Positions 16,142 to 25,292 of a stretch of DNA of 64,000 nucleotides are shown here, piece by piece. The translations under genes were made by a program, and so were the position numbers. Below the pieces are notes generated by a model. It worked only from the letters and a program-made list of their open reading frames with translations, had not been told where the DNA came from and made no database searches. The DNA is from Rummeliibacillus pycnus_B. Its GTDB lineage: Bacteria; Bacillota; Bacilli; Bacillales_A; Planococcaceae. Numbering within the stretch: position 1 is the first letter of the stretch; the number at the start of each line of letters is the position of its first letter. The stretch is taken from the NCBI RefSeq assembly GCF_050459865.1, contig NZ_JBCMNM010000026.1:62001-126000 (forward strand). Reading direction: 5' to 3'.

Positions 16142-17155
16142 ATGACAGCAAAAAGATGGATAGCTTTAGGAATTGCAGCATTATTATTTGTCGTATCTAC
16201 CATTGCGAGTATTATGTGGTCTTTCGCAAAGTTAGATTTTAAGAAGAGTATCGATTCTGCGATAAATGTTAGCAGTACATATGAAAGACAGGTACTAGGA
16301 ACTGGGAATCCTGCAAAGAAAATCGCTGTATTAACTGTTAACGGCACAATCCAAGATACAGGAGATTCATCATCAATATTTAGCTCTGAAACAACATACA
16401 ATCATCAAAATTTCATTAAACAATTAGATGATATATTAGATGACCACCAAGTAAAAGGGGTACTTTTAAAAGTAAATTCACCTGGTGGAGGTACCAATGA
16501 ATCCAAACAAATCTATGAAAAACTTAAGCAAATTAAAAAGGAACGAAATATCCCAATCTACGTTTCAATGGGATCAATGGCTGCTTCAGGTGGTTATTAT
16601 ATTTCAGCACCAGCCGACAAAATCTTTGCTGATGAAGAAACAATTACTGGATCAATCGGTGTTATTATGCATGGGATGGATTATAGTAAATTAGCGAAAA
16701 AATATGGAATAGAATTTAACACGATCAAGACAGGACCATACAAAGATATTATGAGTGGTTCACGAGAAATGACAGATGCAGAGAAAAAACTACTACAAAA
16801 TATGGTTGATGATTCATACAACCGCTTTGTTAAAGTTGTTGCTGATGGCCGTGGTATGTCTGTCAAAGAAGTTAAAGCCATTGCTGATGGTCGTATTATG
16901 AATGGATCACAAGCAGTAAAAGCAGGGTTAGTTGATGAGTTGGGCTATAGTGAAGATGCACTCTATGCTCTTAAAAAGGAAAATCAACTTGAAGATGCAG
17001 AAGTATATGAATATACATCTTCACAAGATTGGACATCTGTGTTCTCTTCGAAAGTCAATACATTATTGGGTGGCTCAGTTGAAAAAGAAGCGATAAGTAA
17101 ATTGTTATTAAAAAATAGTGCACCACGTATGATGTACTTGTATGGTGAAGAATAA
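16142..17155 (+). CDS. sppA: Signal peptide peptidase SppA
   Basis: A 337-residue serine protease of the SppA S49 family. It has an N-terminal membrane anchor (WIALGIAALLFVVSTIASIMW), the nucleophile serine in SMAASGGYYIS, the adjacent TGSIGVI motif and the catalytic lysine in TGPYKDIMSG. It degrades cleaved signal peptides in the membrane and, in B. subtilis, contributes to lantibiotic resistance. AGGAGG precedes the ATG. It overlaps nothing and is followed after 15 bp by the RDD gene, as in the B. subtilis sppA-yteJ operon. Confidence 0.96.
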   Translation: MTAKRWIALGIAALLFVVSTIASIMWSFAKLDFKKSIDSAINVSSTYERQVLGTGNPAKKIAVLTVNGTIQDTGDSSSIFSSETTYNHQNFIKQLDDILDDHQVKGVLLKVNSPGGGTNESKQIYEKLKQIKKERNIPIYVSMGSMAASGGYYISAPADKIFADEETITGSIGVIMHGMDYSKLAKKYGIEFNTIKTGPYKDIMSGSREMTDAEKKLLQNMVDDSYNRFVKVVADGRGMSVKEVKAIADGRIMNGSQAVKAGLVDELGYSEDALYALKKENQLEDAEVYEYTSSQDWTSVFSSKVNTLLGGSVEKEAISKLLLKNSAPRMMYLYGEE

Positions 17156-17170
17156 GGAGGGATTAGGACT

Positions 17171-17782
17171 ATGTCAGAAGCAATTGATGTCAGAACACTA
17201 AGCCCTGAGCCGATACAAGTTAAAAAGGTTATAGATTATCACTTGAAATCTGCTGGATTTTGGACTAGATTTTGGGCATATTTGATTGACTTAATCATTA
17301 TTTCATCCTTAACCGCAATTACAGTAAAGCCACTATTTCTCTTTACAGGTTGGGAAGATATTAAGATTATGTATATCGCACCTTATGGCTTTGCTACAGG
17401 TATCATTTTTTATGGCTATTTCGTTATTATGACGAAAATCTGGGGGCAAACTGTAGGGAAGATGGTACTTGGTATACGAGTTGTTTCAGAAAATGAGCAG
17501 CCTTTAACGTGGGGAACTGTACTATTCCGTGAATGGATTGGTCGATTTATCTCCGTTACAATTAAACTTCTTTATATTGTTACGGCATTTACGCCAAATC
17601 ATAAAGCGATTCATGATTATATAGCAGATACAAGAGTTGTTCATGAAGGAACTTTTGAAAAAATGGAAAAAGTGATTGCAGTAGAGACAAAAGAAGAACA
17701 GACCTCTAATAATGAAATAGTAAATAAAGAGACGAATAATGATGAGCCTTCACAGTTGCAAGAGCCAGAAAGATTCGAGTAA
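17171..17782 (+). CDS. yteJ: RDD-family membrane protein (YteJ)
   Basis: A 203-residue protein with an RDD domain: the conserved Arg-Asp pattern in GFWTRFWAYLIDLIIIS and the later GKMVLGIRVVSENEQPLTW and HDYIADTRVV. It has about three membrane helices and a charged C-terminal tail rich in Glu, Asn and Thr. In B. subtilis YteJ works with SppA, and the 15-bp gap to sppA supports the same here. The biochemical role of the RDD domain is not settled. Confidence 0.9.
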   Translation: MSEAIDVRTLSPEPIQVKKVIDYHLKSAGFWTRFWAYLIDLIIISSLTAITVKPLFLFTGWEDIKIMYIAPYGFATGIIFYGYFVIMTKIWGQTVGKMVLGIRVVSENEQPLTWGTVLFREWIGRFISVTIKLLYIVTAFTPNHKAIHDYIADTRVVHEGTFEKMEKVIAVETKEEQTSNNEIVNKETNNDEPSQLQEPERFE

Positions 17783-17806
17783 TATAATAAACGAGGAGGC
17801 GTTGAA

Positions 17807-18313
17807 ATGGTACAAGTAACATTTATTAACAACCCAGTAACATTAGTAGGACCAGAAATTAAAGTAGGTGACAAAGCACCTGACTTTACAGTATTGTCAA
17901 CAAGTCTAGAAGAAAAACATTTATCAGATTTTGCAGGTAAAACTGTCTTAATCAGTGTCGTTCCTTCATTAGATACAGGTGTATGTGATGCACAAACTCG
18001 TCGCTTTAACGAAGAAGCAACAGGTTTAGGTGAAGATGTAGTCATTTTAACTATCTCTTGTGACCTTCCATTTGCTCAAAAACGTTGGTGTGGCGCGAAT
18101 GGTATCGAAAATATTTATACTTTATCAGATCATCGCAATTTATCATTTGGGGATGCATATGGTGTACATATGCAAGAATTACGACTGCTTGCTCGTTCAA
18201 TTTTTGTTGTTGATCAAGATGGCAAAATCTCTTATGTTGAATATGTATCCGAAGGTACACAGCATCCAGATTATGACAGCGCATTAGCAGCTGTAAAATC
18301 ACTTACAAAATAA
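17807..18313 (+). CDS. tpx: Thiol peroxidase
   Basis: A 168-residue atypical 2-Cys peroxiredoxin. The peroxidatic cysteine is in SVVPSLDTGVCDAQTRRFNEE (about residue 60) and the resolving cysteine in ISCDLPFAQKRWCG (about 94). It reduces hydrogen peroxide and alkyl peroxides with thioredoxin. GAGGAGG ribosome site. It lies 24 bp after yteJ and 75 bp before ytxK, with a hairpin in between; tpx-ytxK adjacency is conserved in Bacillus. Confidence 0.97.
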   Translation: MVQVTFINNPVTLVGPEIKVGDKAPDFTVLSTSLEEKHLSDFAGKTVLISVVPSLDTGVCDAQTRRFNEEATGLGEDVVILTISCDLPFAQKRWCGANGIENIYTLSDHRNLSFGDAYGVHMQELRLLARSIFVVDQDGKISYVEYVSEGTQHPDYDSALAAVKSLTK

Positions 18314-18337
18314 GCACGATTAACCAATGAACCTATG

Positions 18338-18376
18338 GGAAACCCACTCGAACCTGAAGAGTGGGTTTCCGTTTTG
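18338..18376 (+). terminator. Hairpin between tpx and ytxK
   Basis: A perfect 12-bp stem (18338-18349 and 18359-18370) with a 9-nt loop, followed only by GTTTTG. It is probably a partial terminator that lets some tpx transcripts read into ytxK. Confidence 0.65.
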
Positions 18377-18388
18377 AAGGAGAACAAA

Positions 18389-19324
18389 ATGGAAAACATT
18401 GAAAAGTTATTTTCATTTATAGATGAATATGCAGAAAACATAGCAAAAGAGCATGATTTAACTTACTTAGATAGTGTTCTAGAAACTTTAAATACATGGT
18501 TAGATGGTGAAATAAAACCAGTGGGATTCGAACCATCTAAAGAAGAAATAAGAAAAGCAATCCAACTTACCCTTTTAAAAGGGATGCGTCAAAGCGCACA
18601 ACCGAATCACCAAATGACACCTGATTCACTTGGCTTATTACTTGGCTATTTTGTTGAACAATTTTATGAAGAAGAGTTTAAATCTAATAATAAAATTACA
18701 ATGTTAGATCCAGCAATCGGAACAGGTAATTTACTTTTAACAGTGATGAATTTAGTAGGAGATAAAATTGAAGGTGTTGGAGTTGAAATAGATGAGTTAT
18801 TGATTCAACTAGCAGCAGCATCAGCAGAATTAGAAAAACAACCAGTTTCCTTATATAGACAAGACGCACTAGAAAACTTGATGATTGACCCTGCAGATGC
18901 GGTTATTTGTGATTTACCAATAGGATTTTACCCAAATGATGAAGTTGTGAAAGAATATGAGGTAAAAGCACAAGAAGGTATGACTTTTGCTCATCATTTA
19001 TTTATCGAACAATCTCTAAAATACGTTAAAGATGGTGGCTATCTGTTCTTCCTTGTACCAGACCATATTTTTGAATCTGAACAATCCTCATTATTAAACA
19101 AATTAATTACACAAAAAGCTTGGATTCAGGCAGTAATTCAATTGCCTGATGAATTGTTCTCAAGTAAAGCTCATGCGAAAAGCTTATTTATCTTACAAAA
19201 GAAGAATGAAACAGATAAACCAGTAAAAGAAGTGCTTCTTGCGAAAGTTCCTAATATGAAAAATATGAAAGCATTAGAATTGTTCTTTGCAAAAGTCCGA
19301 AAATGGAAAAAAGAAAAGAAGTAA
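18389..19324 (+). CDS. ytxK: Class I SAM-dependent methyltransferase YtxK
   Basis: A 311-residue protein with a helical N-terminus and an N6-adenine-type methyltransferase fold: SAM motif LDPAIGTGNLLLTVMN (about residue 110) and, in place of the NPPF/Y motif, DLPIGFYP. That replacement is usual for the YtxK family and leaves its substrate unknown; DNA methylation should not be assumed. The ATG follows AAGGAGAACAAA; the longer open frame begins in the terminator hairpin upstream. It ends before a strong bidirectional terminator. In B. subtilis ackA follows; here uspA does. Confidence 0.88.
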   Translation: MENIEKLFSFIDEYAENIAKEHDLTYLDSVLETLNTWLDGEIKPVGFEPSKEEIRKAIQLTLLKGMRQSAQPNHQMTPDSLGLLLGYFVEQFYEEEFKSNNKITMLDPAIGTGNLLLTVMNLVGDKIEGVGVEIDELLIQLAAASAELEKQPVSLYRQDALENLMIDPADAVICDLPIGFYPNDEVVKEYEVKAQEGMTFAHHLFIEQSLKYVKDGGYLFFLVPDHIFESEQSSLLNKLITQKAWIQAVIQLPDELFSSKAHAKSLFILQKKNETDKPVKEVLLAKVPNMKNMKALELFFAKVRKWKKEKK

Positions 19325-19333
19325 TAAAAACAA

Positions 19334-19371
19334 AAAAGCTTACAGAACAATCATACGTTCTGTAAGCTTTT
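19334..19371. terminator. Bidirectional terminator between ytxK and uspA
   Basis: AAAAGCTTACAGAAC (19334-19348) and its exact complement (19357-19371), loop 8 nt, A/T tails on both sides. Confidence 0.88.
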
Positions 19372-19392
19372 AAGATTTAATGATGAGTTATA

Positions 19393-19851
19393 CTATTTTT
19401 CAACAACTGCTGAATCTGTACGAACAACAAGAACATCACATTTTGCTGAGCGTACAATACTTTCAGAAACACTACCGATTAAGAATCTTTCAACAGCATT
19501 AAGACCTGTAGCACCACAGATTATTAGATCTGCTTCCACTTTTTGAGAGACATCTTTTGTGATAATTGTCTTTGGTGAACCATATTCAATTAATACGTTA
19601 ACGTTTTTAACGCCTGCAGCTTCAGCTTCTTTTTTGTATCCTTCTAACAATTCTTCAGCAAACTCTTGAGCGCGTTCTTGGATTGAACGATCATAAGCTT
19701 CAATTGCAGCAAATGAACGAGTGTCAATAATGTTAACTAAGTTAAGAGTTGATTCGTTACGATTTGCTACTGCAATTGCTTTTTTGAACGCATATTCTGC
19801 TTCTTTTGAACCGTCTACTGCCACAACGATGTTATTATAAGTTAATGCCAT
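19393..19851 (-). CDS. Universal stress protein, UspA family
   Basis: A 152-residue single-domain USP with the ATP-binding motif G-x2-G-x9-G-S at GATGLNAVERFLIGSVS near the C-terminus and the N-terminal VAVDGSKEAEYAF. AGGAGG lies before the ATG. Single gene, convergent with ytxK. Homologues respond to starvation and stress; the exact role here is unknown. Confidence 0.92.
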   Translation of the reverse strand: MALTYNNIVVAVDGSKEAEYAFKKAIAVANRNESTLNLVNIIDTRSFAAIEAYDRSIQERAQEFAEELLEGYKKEAEAAGVKNVNVLIEYGSPKTIITKDVSQKVEADLIICGATGLNAVERFLIGSVSESIVRSAKCDVLVVRTDSAVVEK

Positions 19852-20152
19852 AATGGATTCCTCCTTTTTTATATGTCCATTATAACATTCTTTGTTTATA
19901 AAAAAATCCCTTTAATTCCAAGTTTGAAAATTTGTAAAATATCTATGAAACTGCAAATATAAAGGGATTCTGTGTGCTTTTTTAGATAAATTGATTTCCA
20001 ACATTTTGATAGTGTTATCTTAAAAAAGATAATTTTCCAAATAATCAACAAAATCATTTAAAAATCTGATACAATGAACTTGTTTTTATGTAAGGTAATA
20101 AAATATACATAAAAAACAATAGATTACTTTTTTATAATGAGGAGGATGGGGT
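19852..20152. other. Divergent intergenic region between uspA and ald
   Basis: About 300 A/T-rich bases with no gene. TATAAT for uspA can be read on the minus strand about 20 bp from its ribosome site. AATCCCTTTA near 19906 and TAAAGGGATT near 19960 form an inverted repeat some 45 nt apart that might be a regulator site. No firm promoter was placed for ald beyond TACAAT near 20070. Confidence 0.4.
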
Positions 20153-21265
20153 ATGAAAATTGGTGTTCCAAAGGAAATAAAAAACAACGAAAACCGTGTA
20201 GCAATGACGCCAGCCGGTGTTGTGAACTTAACAGTGTTTGGGCACGAAGTATTTATTCAGACAGGTGCAGGTCTTGGTTCTGGCTTTTCCGATGAGGATT
20301 ACAAAGCCGCAGGCGCTCATATCGTAGAAACAGCCGAAGAAGCTTGGAAACAAGAAATGGTGATGAAAGTAAAAGAACCAATTTCTTCTGAATTTGATTA
20401 TTTTTATGAAGGACAAATTCTTTTCACTTATTTACATTTAGCTCCTGAGCCAGAACTAACTCAAGCTCTGCTAGATAAAAAAGTAGTAGCAATTGCTTAT
20501 GAAACAGTGCAATTACCAAACCGTTCATTACCATTGTTAACACCAATGAGTGAAGTAGCAGGCAAAATGGCTACTCAAATTGGTGCACAGTATTTAGAAA
20601 AACAAGAAGGCGGTAAAGGAATTTTACTTGGTGGCGTGTCAGGGGTGCCACGTGCTAAAGTGACAATAATCGGTGGCGGTATGGCAGGTGCTAATGCTGC
20701 AAAAGTTGCAATTGGCATGGGTGCTGAAGTAACAATTATCGATTTAAGTCCAGAACGCTTACGTCAATTAGATGATCAATTTGGACGTGATGTACAAACA
20801 TTAATGTCAAATCCATATAATATTGCAGAGTCAGTGAAAAATTCTGATTTAGTAATCGGTGCAGTGCTAATTCCAGGCGCGAAAGCACCAAAACTAGTTA
20901 CTGAAGAGATGATTAAGTCAATGACTCCAGGTTCAGTAGTTGTAGATATTGCGATTGACCAAGGTGGTATTTTCGAATCATCTGATCGTATTACAACTCA
21001 CGATGACCCAACTTATATTAAGCATGGTGTTGTTCACTATGCAGTTGCGAATATGCCAGGTGCTGTACCTCGTACATCAACAATTGCATTAACAAATAAC
21101 ACAGTGCCATATGCATTACAAATTGCAAATAAAGGCTATAAACGAGCATGCTTAACAAATGAAGCCTTGAAAAAAGGATTAAATACTTTAGATGGACAAG
21201 TTACATTTGAAGCTGTAGCAGAAGCTTTGAATTATCCATATGTCTCAGCTGATAGTCTTTTATAA
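20153..21265 (+). CDS. ald: Alanine dehydrogenase
   Basis: A 370-residue NAD-dependent L-alanine dehydrogenase. The N-terminus MKIGVPKEIKNNENRVAMTP is diagnostic. Catalytic Lys and His are in the KVKEP and TYLHLAPEP regions, and the Rossmann motif is TIIGGGMAGANAAKVA. It converts alanine to pyruvate and ammonia, letting alanine serve as carbon and nitrogen source and during spore germination and outgrowth. AGGAGGATGGGGT ribosome site. Monocistronic with its own terminator. Confidence 0.98.
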   Translation: MKIGVPKEIKNNENRVAMTPAGVVNLTVFGHEVFIQTGAGLGSGFSDEDYKAAGAHIVETAEEAWKQEMVMKVKEPISSEFDYFYEGQILFTYLHLAPEPELTQALLDKKVVAIAYETVQLPNRSLPLLTPMSEVAGKMATQIGAQYLEKQEGGKGILLGGVSGVPRAKVTIIGGGMAGANAAKVAIGMGAEVTIIDLSPERLRQLDDQFGRDVQTLMSNPYNIAESVKNSDLVIGAVLIPGAKAPKLVTEEMIKSMTPGSVVVDIAIDQGGIFESSDRITTHDDPTYIKHGVVHYAVANMPGAVPRTSTIALTNNTVPYALQIANKGYKRACLTNEALKKGLNTLDGQVTFEAVAEALNYPYVSADSLL

Positions 21266-21304
21266 AAAGTATAAGATGTAACTACCTGAAAAACTAATTT
21301 CGTT

Positions 21305-21340
21305 GACCTCTCAAATTTACTTTGAGAGGTCTATTTTATT
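21305..21340 (+). terminator. ald terminator
   Basis: GACCTCTCAAA (21305-21315) with a perfect complement at 21321-21331 and TATTTTATTT after it. Confidence 0.85.
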
Positions 21341-21400
21341 TATAATGTTAGTTAACCTATTTTCTGAAAAATTTTCCTTCGAATTAGCTTCAAAAATATA

Positions 21401-21433
21401 AAACCCGCAAACCTTTGATCTGGTTGCGGGTTT
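21401..21433 (-). terminator. Terminator of the M24 peptidase gene
   Basis: AAACCCGCAA-ACC pairs with GGTTGCGGGTTT with one bulge; a T-rich stretch follows on the minus strand. Confidence 0.75.
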
Positions 21434-21449
21434 CAATGTATCTATGAAA

Positions 21450-22547
21450 TTATTTTGGTTCAATAATTTGTAGTTCTTTAGGGAAGCTTGTTAGCACTTC
21501 TACGCCATTCGCTGTTACGTAAACATCGTCTTCGATACGAACGCCTGCTGTATCACCTTTGTAGATACCTGGTTCGATTGTGAAGACCATACCTTCTTTT
21601 AGAGCCATTTCGTTTGCACCATGCACAGAAGGGAATTCATGTACTGAGATTCCTAGACCATGACCAAGACGGTGAGTGAAATATTCGCCGTATCCAGCAT
21701 CACTGATGACATCGCGAGCCACTTTATCTAAATCCATAGCGCGAACGCCTGGTTTTACAGCAGTAATTGCAGATTCATTTGCATTTTTAACAGCTTCGTA
21801 AACAGCTTTTTGTACGTCAGAAGGTTCGCCAAATGCTACTGTACGAGTAATATCTGAGCAGTAACCTTCGTAAACAACTCCAAGGTCAAATAATACTAAA
21901 TCGCCTTTTTGGATTTTTTGAGTACCTGGAGTACCATGTGGTGAAGCGGCATTTAAACCAGTTAGAACTATTGTATCGAATGACATGTATACGCCTTTTT
22001 CTTTCATTGCAGATTCGATAGCAGAAAGTACTTCAATTTCAGTTTTACCTTCAGCTAATTCGTTGCAACCAACTTCAATAGCATAGTCAGCTAATTTAGC
22101 AGCTTCACGTAATTTTTCTAATTCATCTTCAGATTTTACTAAACGCATATTATTTAATTGTTCGTCTAGGCCAACGAATTTTGTAGTTGGGTAAAAGCCT
22201 TGTAGAGCTTCTAGACGTTCAACTGTTAAGTGAGTTTTTTCAATTGCAATACTGTTTAATTGCATATTACGAGCTTTAGCGGTGTTATAGAAAATTTCCC
22301 ATGCGTTTTCAGTATCGTCATGTCCAACTGTTTCGAATGACCAGCCTGCAGCTTTTGCATCAGGAACTTCCATTTTAGGGCAAATCATAAATGGTTCTGC
22401 CTCTTTAAATACCATTACGCCAAGGAGACGCTCATGAGGATCGCTGCTGAAACCTGAAAGATAAAAAACATTATCAGGTGTTGTAATGAATGCAGCATCG
22501 ATATTTTTTTCTTGTAAATAATTTTGAATAATTTGTACTTTGTTCAT
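21450..22547 (-). CDS. Xaa-Pro peptidase, M24B family
   Basis: A 365-residue creatinase/prolidase-fold enzyme. The N-terminal domain covers residues 1-125. The M24 metal ligands are visible: two Asp in LFDLGVVYEGYCSDITRT, His in HRLGHGLGISVHE, and two Glu in FTIEPGIY and RIEDDV. It cleaves dipeptides or N-terminal residues before proline. AGGAGG upstream of the ATG. It is divergent from ytkL. B. subtilis homologues are YkvY, PapA and PapB; which one this corresponds to cannot be told here. Confidence 0.93.
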   Translation of the reverse strand: MNKVQIIQNYLQEKNIDAAFITTPDNVFYLSGFSSDPHERLLGVMVFKEAEPFMICPKMEVPDAKAAGWSFETVGHDDTENAWEIFYNTAKARNMQLNSIAIEKTHLTVERLEALQGFYPTTKFVGLDEQLNNMRLVKSEDELEKLREAAKLADYAIEVGCNELAEGKTEIEVLSAIESAMKEKGVYMSFDTIVLTGLNAASPHGTPGTQKIQKGDLVLFDLGVVYEGYCSDITRTVAFGEPSDVQKAVYEAVKNANESAITAVKPGVRAMDLDKVARDVISDAGYGEYFTHRLGHGLGISVHEFPSVHGANEMALKEGMVFTIEPGIYKGDTAGVRIEDDVYVTANGVEVLTSFPKELQIIEPK

Positions 22548-22707
22548 AAGTATCCTCCTTAGAATTTCAGAGCTCTTGAAATAACGATACGATAATAAAT
22601 CTTTAATTTAAGTAACTCTTTTCAACTATAGTCTATCAAAAAAGAGGATAATAAGTAACAATAACGAATAGAAATGATGAAACGATTCATTGAAAGGATG
22701 ATACTTC

Positions 22708-23388
22708 ATGCAAATTTCTTATCATGGGCACTCAGTTGTGAAAGTTAAAACAAATGGCTATACAATTTTATTTGATCCGTTTATTACAGGTAATAGTCTA
22801 ACGGATTTAAAAGTGGAAGAGCAAAAACCGGATGTGATTTTGTTGACGCATGGTCATAACGATCATGTTGGGGATACTGTTGAAATTGCCAAACAATCTG
22901 GAGCTCTCGTTATAGCACCTTATGAATTAGCTGTGTATCTTTCATGGCAAGGCATTGAAACACACCCAATGCATATTGGCGGTACACATCAATTCGACTT
23001 CGGTAAAGTGAAACTAACACAAGCTTTTCACGGTTCATCATATACAACGGATGATCAACAAATCATCTATACAGGTATGCCCTCCGGAATATTACTATTC
23101 GTAGAAGGTAAGACGATTTATCATGCTGGAGATACTGCGCTATTTAGTGATATGAAGCTAATTGGGGAAAATCATCCAATTGATGTGGCGTTTTTACCAA
23201 TAGGAGATAATTTCACAATGGGGCCAGAAGATGCAGCTAGAGCAGCGCAATTTTTGAAGCCAAAAGAAATTGTACCAATCCATTACAATACATTCCCTCT
23301 AATAGAACAAAATCCAGAAGAATTTGCTGAAATGGTCTCAACAACTTCCGTTCGTGTGATGAAATCGGGAGATAAATTTGACATTTAA
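22708..23388 (+). CDS. ytkL: Metal-dependent hydrolase, UPF0173 (YtkL)
   Basis: A 226-residue metallo-beta-lactamase-fold protein of the UPF0173 family. The H-x-H-x-D-H motif is LLTHGHNDHVGD, with later AGDTALFSD and PIHYNTFP supplying further ligands. The family is widespread but its substrate is unknown. AAAGGATG ribosome site. ytoI follows after about 100 bp, as in B. subtilis. Confidence 0.92.
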   Translation: MQISYHGHSVVKVKTNGYTILFDPFITGNSLTDLKVEEQKPDVILLTHGHNDHVGDTVEIAKQSGALVIAPYELAVYLSWQGIETHPMHIGGTHQFDFGKVKLTQAFHGSSYTTDDQQIIYTGMPSGILLFVEGKTIYHAGDTALFSDMKLIGENHPIDVAFLPIGDNFTMGPEDAARAAQFLKPKEIVPIHYNTFPLIEQNPEEFAEMVSTTSVRVMKSGDKFDI

Positions 23389-23492
23389 TTGAAATAGATG
23401 TAAAAATGTTTATTTCAGCATCAAAATACTAAAGAAAATTGATGAAATATGTTACACTTAAGCCAGAATGATGTTGGAAATTAGGTGATTTT

Positions 23493-24803
23493 TTGGCTAC
23501 AAAACATGAAAAGATTCTTCAATTTATTGAATCGTTACCTGTAGGCGATAAAATTTCAGTACGTCAAATTGCAAAAGAAATGTCTGTTAGTGAAGGAACA
23601 GCTTATCGTGCGATTAAAGAAGCTGAAACAAGACGTTTAGTTAGTACAATTGAACGTGTAGGTACTATTCGGATTGAAAAGAAGAAAAAAGAAAATATTG
23701 AACGACTAACATTTGCAGAGATTGTCAATATAGTTGAAGGACAAGTATTGGGCGGTAAAAGTGGACTTCATAAAACATTGACGAAATTTGTTATTGGCGC
23801 TATGAAGCTTGATGATATGATGCGTTATACAGATGCAGGTAGTCTCTTAATAGTTGGGAATCGTGAACAATCACACGAGTATGCGCTCCAAGCGGGTGCT
23901 GCTGTTCTGGTTACCGGTGGTTTCGACACAACTGAAGAAGCAAAGAAACTAGCGGACCAATTAGAGCTGCCTATTATCTCGACGAGCTATGATACGTTTA
24001 CAGTTGCAACGATGATTAACCGAGCTATTTATGACCAATTGATTAAAAAAGAAATTTTATTAATCGAAGATATTGTGGTTCCAATAAAAAACACATCTTA
24101 TTTAAAATCAACGGACACAGTCAAAGATTATAATCTACTCAATTCTGAAACAACCCATGGAGGTTACCCAGTAGTTGATAAACACGACAAAATAGTCGGG
24201 ATTGTTACGTCACGCGACTTAATCGGAAAACACGACAATGATCAAATTGACCGTTTGATGACACGCAATCCAATTACAGTTTCGATGAAAACAAGTGTTG
24301 CAACAGCTGGTCATCGAATGATTTGGGAAGGTATTGATCTATTACCTGTTGCAGATGACCATGGGATTTTGCAAGGGGTTGTTAGTCGTCAAGATGTACT
24401 GAAAGCATTGCAAATGGCTCAAAGACAACCACAACATGGTGAAACAATTGATGATTTAGTAAAAAATGAAATGTCAATGGAATCATCAGAAGAAGAAGTA
24501 AGTGTACAATTCTCTGTAACTCCTCAAATGACAAATCAATTTGGTGCTATATCATATGGTGCATTCACAACACTAGTTGTCGAATCCGGTTCCTTCACAT
24601 TGAAAAAGGTAAAACGTGGTGAAAGTGTTTTAGAAAACATGTCCATCTATTTTATCAAACCGATTCAAATGGAAACTTTAGTTACAGTAAAACCACGCAT
24701 ACTAGATATGAGTCGTAAGTTTGCCAAAATGGACTTTGAAGTATTTAGTGAAGAAATGCTAGTGGGGAAAGCTATGGCAACATTCCAATTACTTGAACGT
24801 TAA
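23493..24803 (+). CDS. ytoI: HTH-DRTGG-CBS-hotdog protein YtoI
   Basis: A 436-residue multi-domain protein: an N-terminal winged helix (about 1-65, IRQIAKEMSVSEGTAYRAIKEAE-type), a DRTGG domain (70-185), a CBS pair (190-310, with IVGIVTSRDL and LQGVVSRQDV) and a C-terminal thioesterase-like hotdog domain (335-436). CBS pairs usually bind adenine nucleotides, so it may be a nucleotide- or acyl-responsive regulator. The TTG start is supported by TTAGGTGAT. The family is conserved in Bacillales; no function is proven to my knowledge. Confidence 0.9.
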   Translation: MATKHEKILQFIESLPVGDKISVRQIAKEMSVSEGTAYRAIKEAETRRLVSTIERVGTIRIEKKKKENIERLTFAEIVNIVEGQVLGGKSGLHKTLTKFVIGAMKLDDMMRYTDAGSLLIVGNREQSHEYALQAGAAVLVTGGFDTTEEAKKLADQLELPIISTSYDTFTVATMINRAIYDQLIKKEILLIEDIVVPIKNTSYLKSTDTVKDYNLLNSETTHGGYPVVDKHDKIVGIVTSRDLIGKHDNDQIDRLMTRNPITVSMKTSVATAGHRMIWEGIDLLPVADDHGILQGVVSRQDVLKALQMAQRQPQHGETIDDLVKNEMSMESSEEEVSVQFSVTPQMTNQFGAISYGAFTTLVVESGSFTLKKVKRGESVLENMSIYFIKPIQMETLVTVKPRILDMSRKFAKMDFEVFSEEMLVGKAMATFQLLER

Positions 24804-24824
24804 TAGGCAATGCATGCAAACACT

Positions 24825-24859
24825 AAAAAAGTGATGCACATTTTTGTGCATCACTTTTT
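24825..24859. terminator. Bidirectional terminator overlapping the ytpI stop
   Basis: AAAAAAGTGATGCACA (24825-24840) pairs with TGTGCATCACTTTTT (24845-24859) around a 4-nt loop. The right arm contains the last codons and stop of ytpI. Confidence 0.85.
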
Positions 24860-25168
24860 GTTCAATTCTTCTTCTTCTGCAATATACTGAGCATAATGGT
24901 GAACGCGTTTATTATAATTGATGCAAGCAAATAAACCAAAGACAATCATAATCGCGCAAACTACATATGTAAGAACAGTATGATATAAAATTATTTGGTT
25001 AATCCCAAATAGAATCAATAGGATACCAAGTGCAACACCTGCACGGTTAGCATACCATTTTTTGCGAATTGGTAAGTTTGTGCGGAATTGTTTTGTTTTA
25101 AAATAAAAGTAAAACACAAATGTAATGATGATCAAAAATGCTAAAATAATATTAAAGATATTACTCAT
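24851..25168 (-). CDS. ytpI: YtpI-like small membrane protein
   Basis: A 105-residue protein with about three hydrophobic helices and a charged C-terminus, matching the YtpI family by size, hydrophobic pattern and place between ytoI and nrnA. The ATG at 25168 follows AGGAGG; the open frame extends 7 codons further but with no ribosome site. Its stop codon lies inside the hairpin shared with ytoI. Function unknown. Confidence 0.8.
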   Translation of the reverse strand: MSNIFNIILAFLIIITFVFYFYFKTKQFRTNLPIRKKWYANRAGVALGILLILFGINQIILYHTVLTYVVCAIMIVFGLFACINYNKRVHHYAQYIAEEEELNKK

Positions 25169-25292
25169 GGTGTTCCTCCTAAAAAGCAAATAGGCAAATC
25201 TACCTTTATTTTAACGATATTGGTAAAAAAAAGATAGTAGAAACTAGGAGACATTACGGTTAGTAAAAAAACAAATCATTGGAGGGGTATTC

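Noticed and set aside
18335..18388. Longer N-terminus for YtxK
   Set aside because: The extension would be encoded by the tpx hairpin; AAGGAG before the ATG at 18389 settles the start.
18389..19324. Restriction-modification DNA methyltransferase
   Set aside because: The NPPF/Y motif is replaced by DLPIG, there is no nuclease or specificity gene beside it, and it matches the core YtxK family by context.
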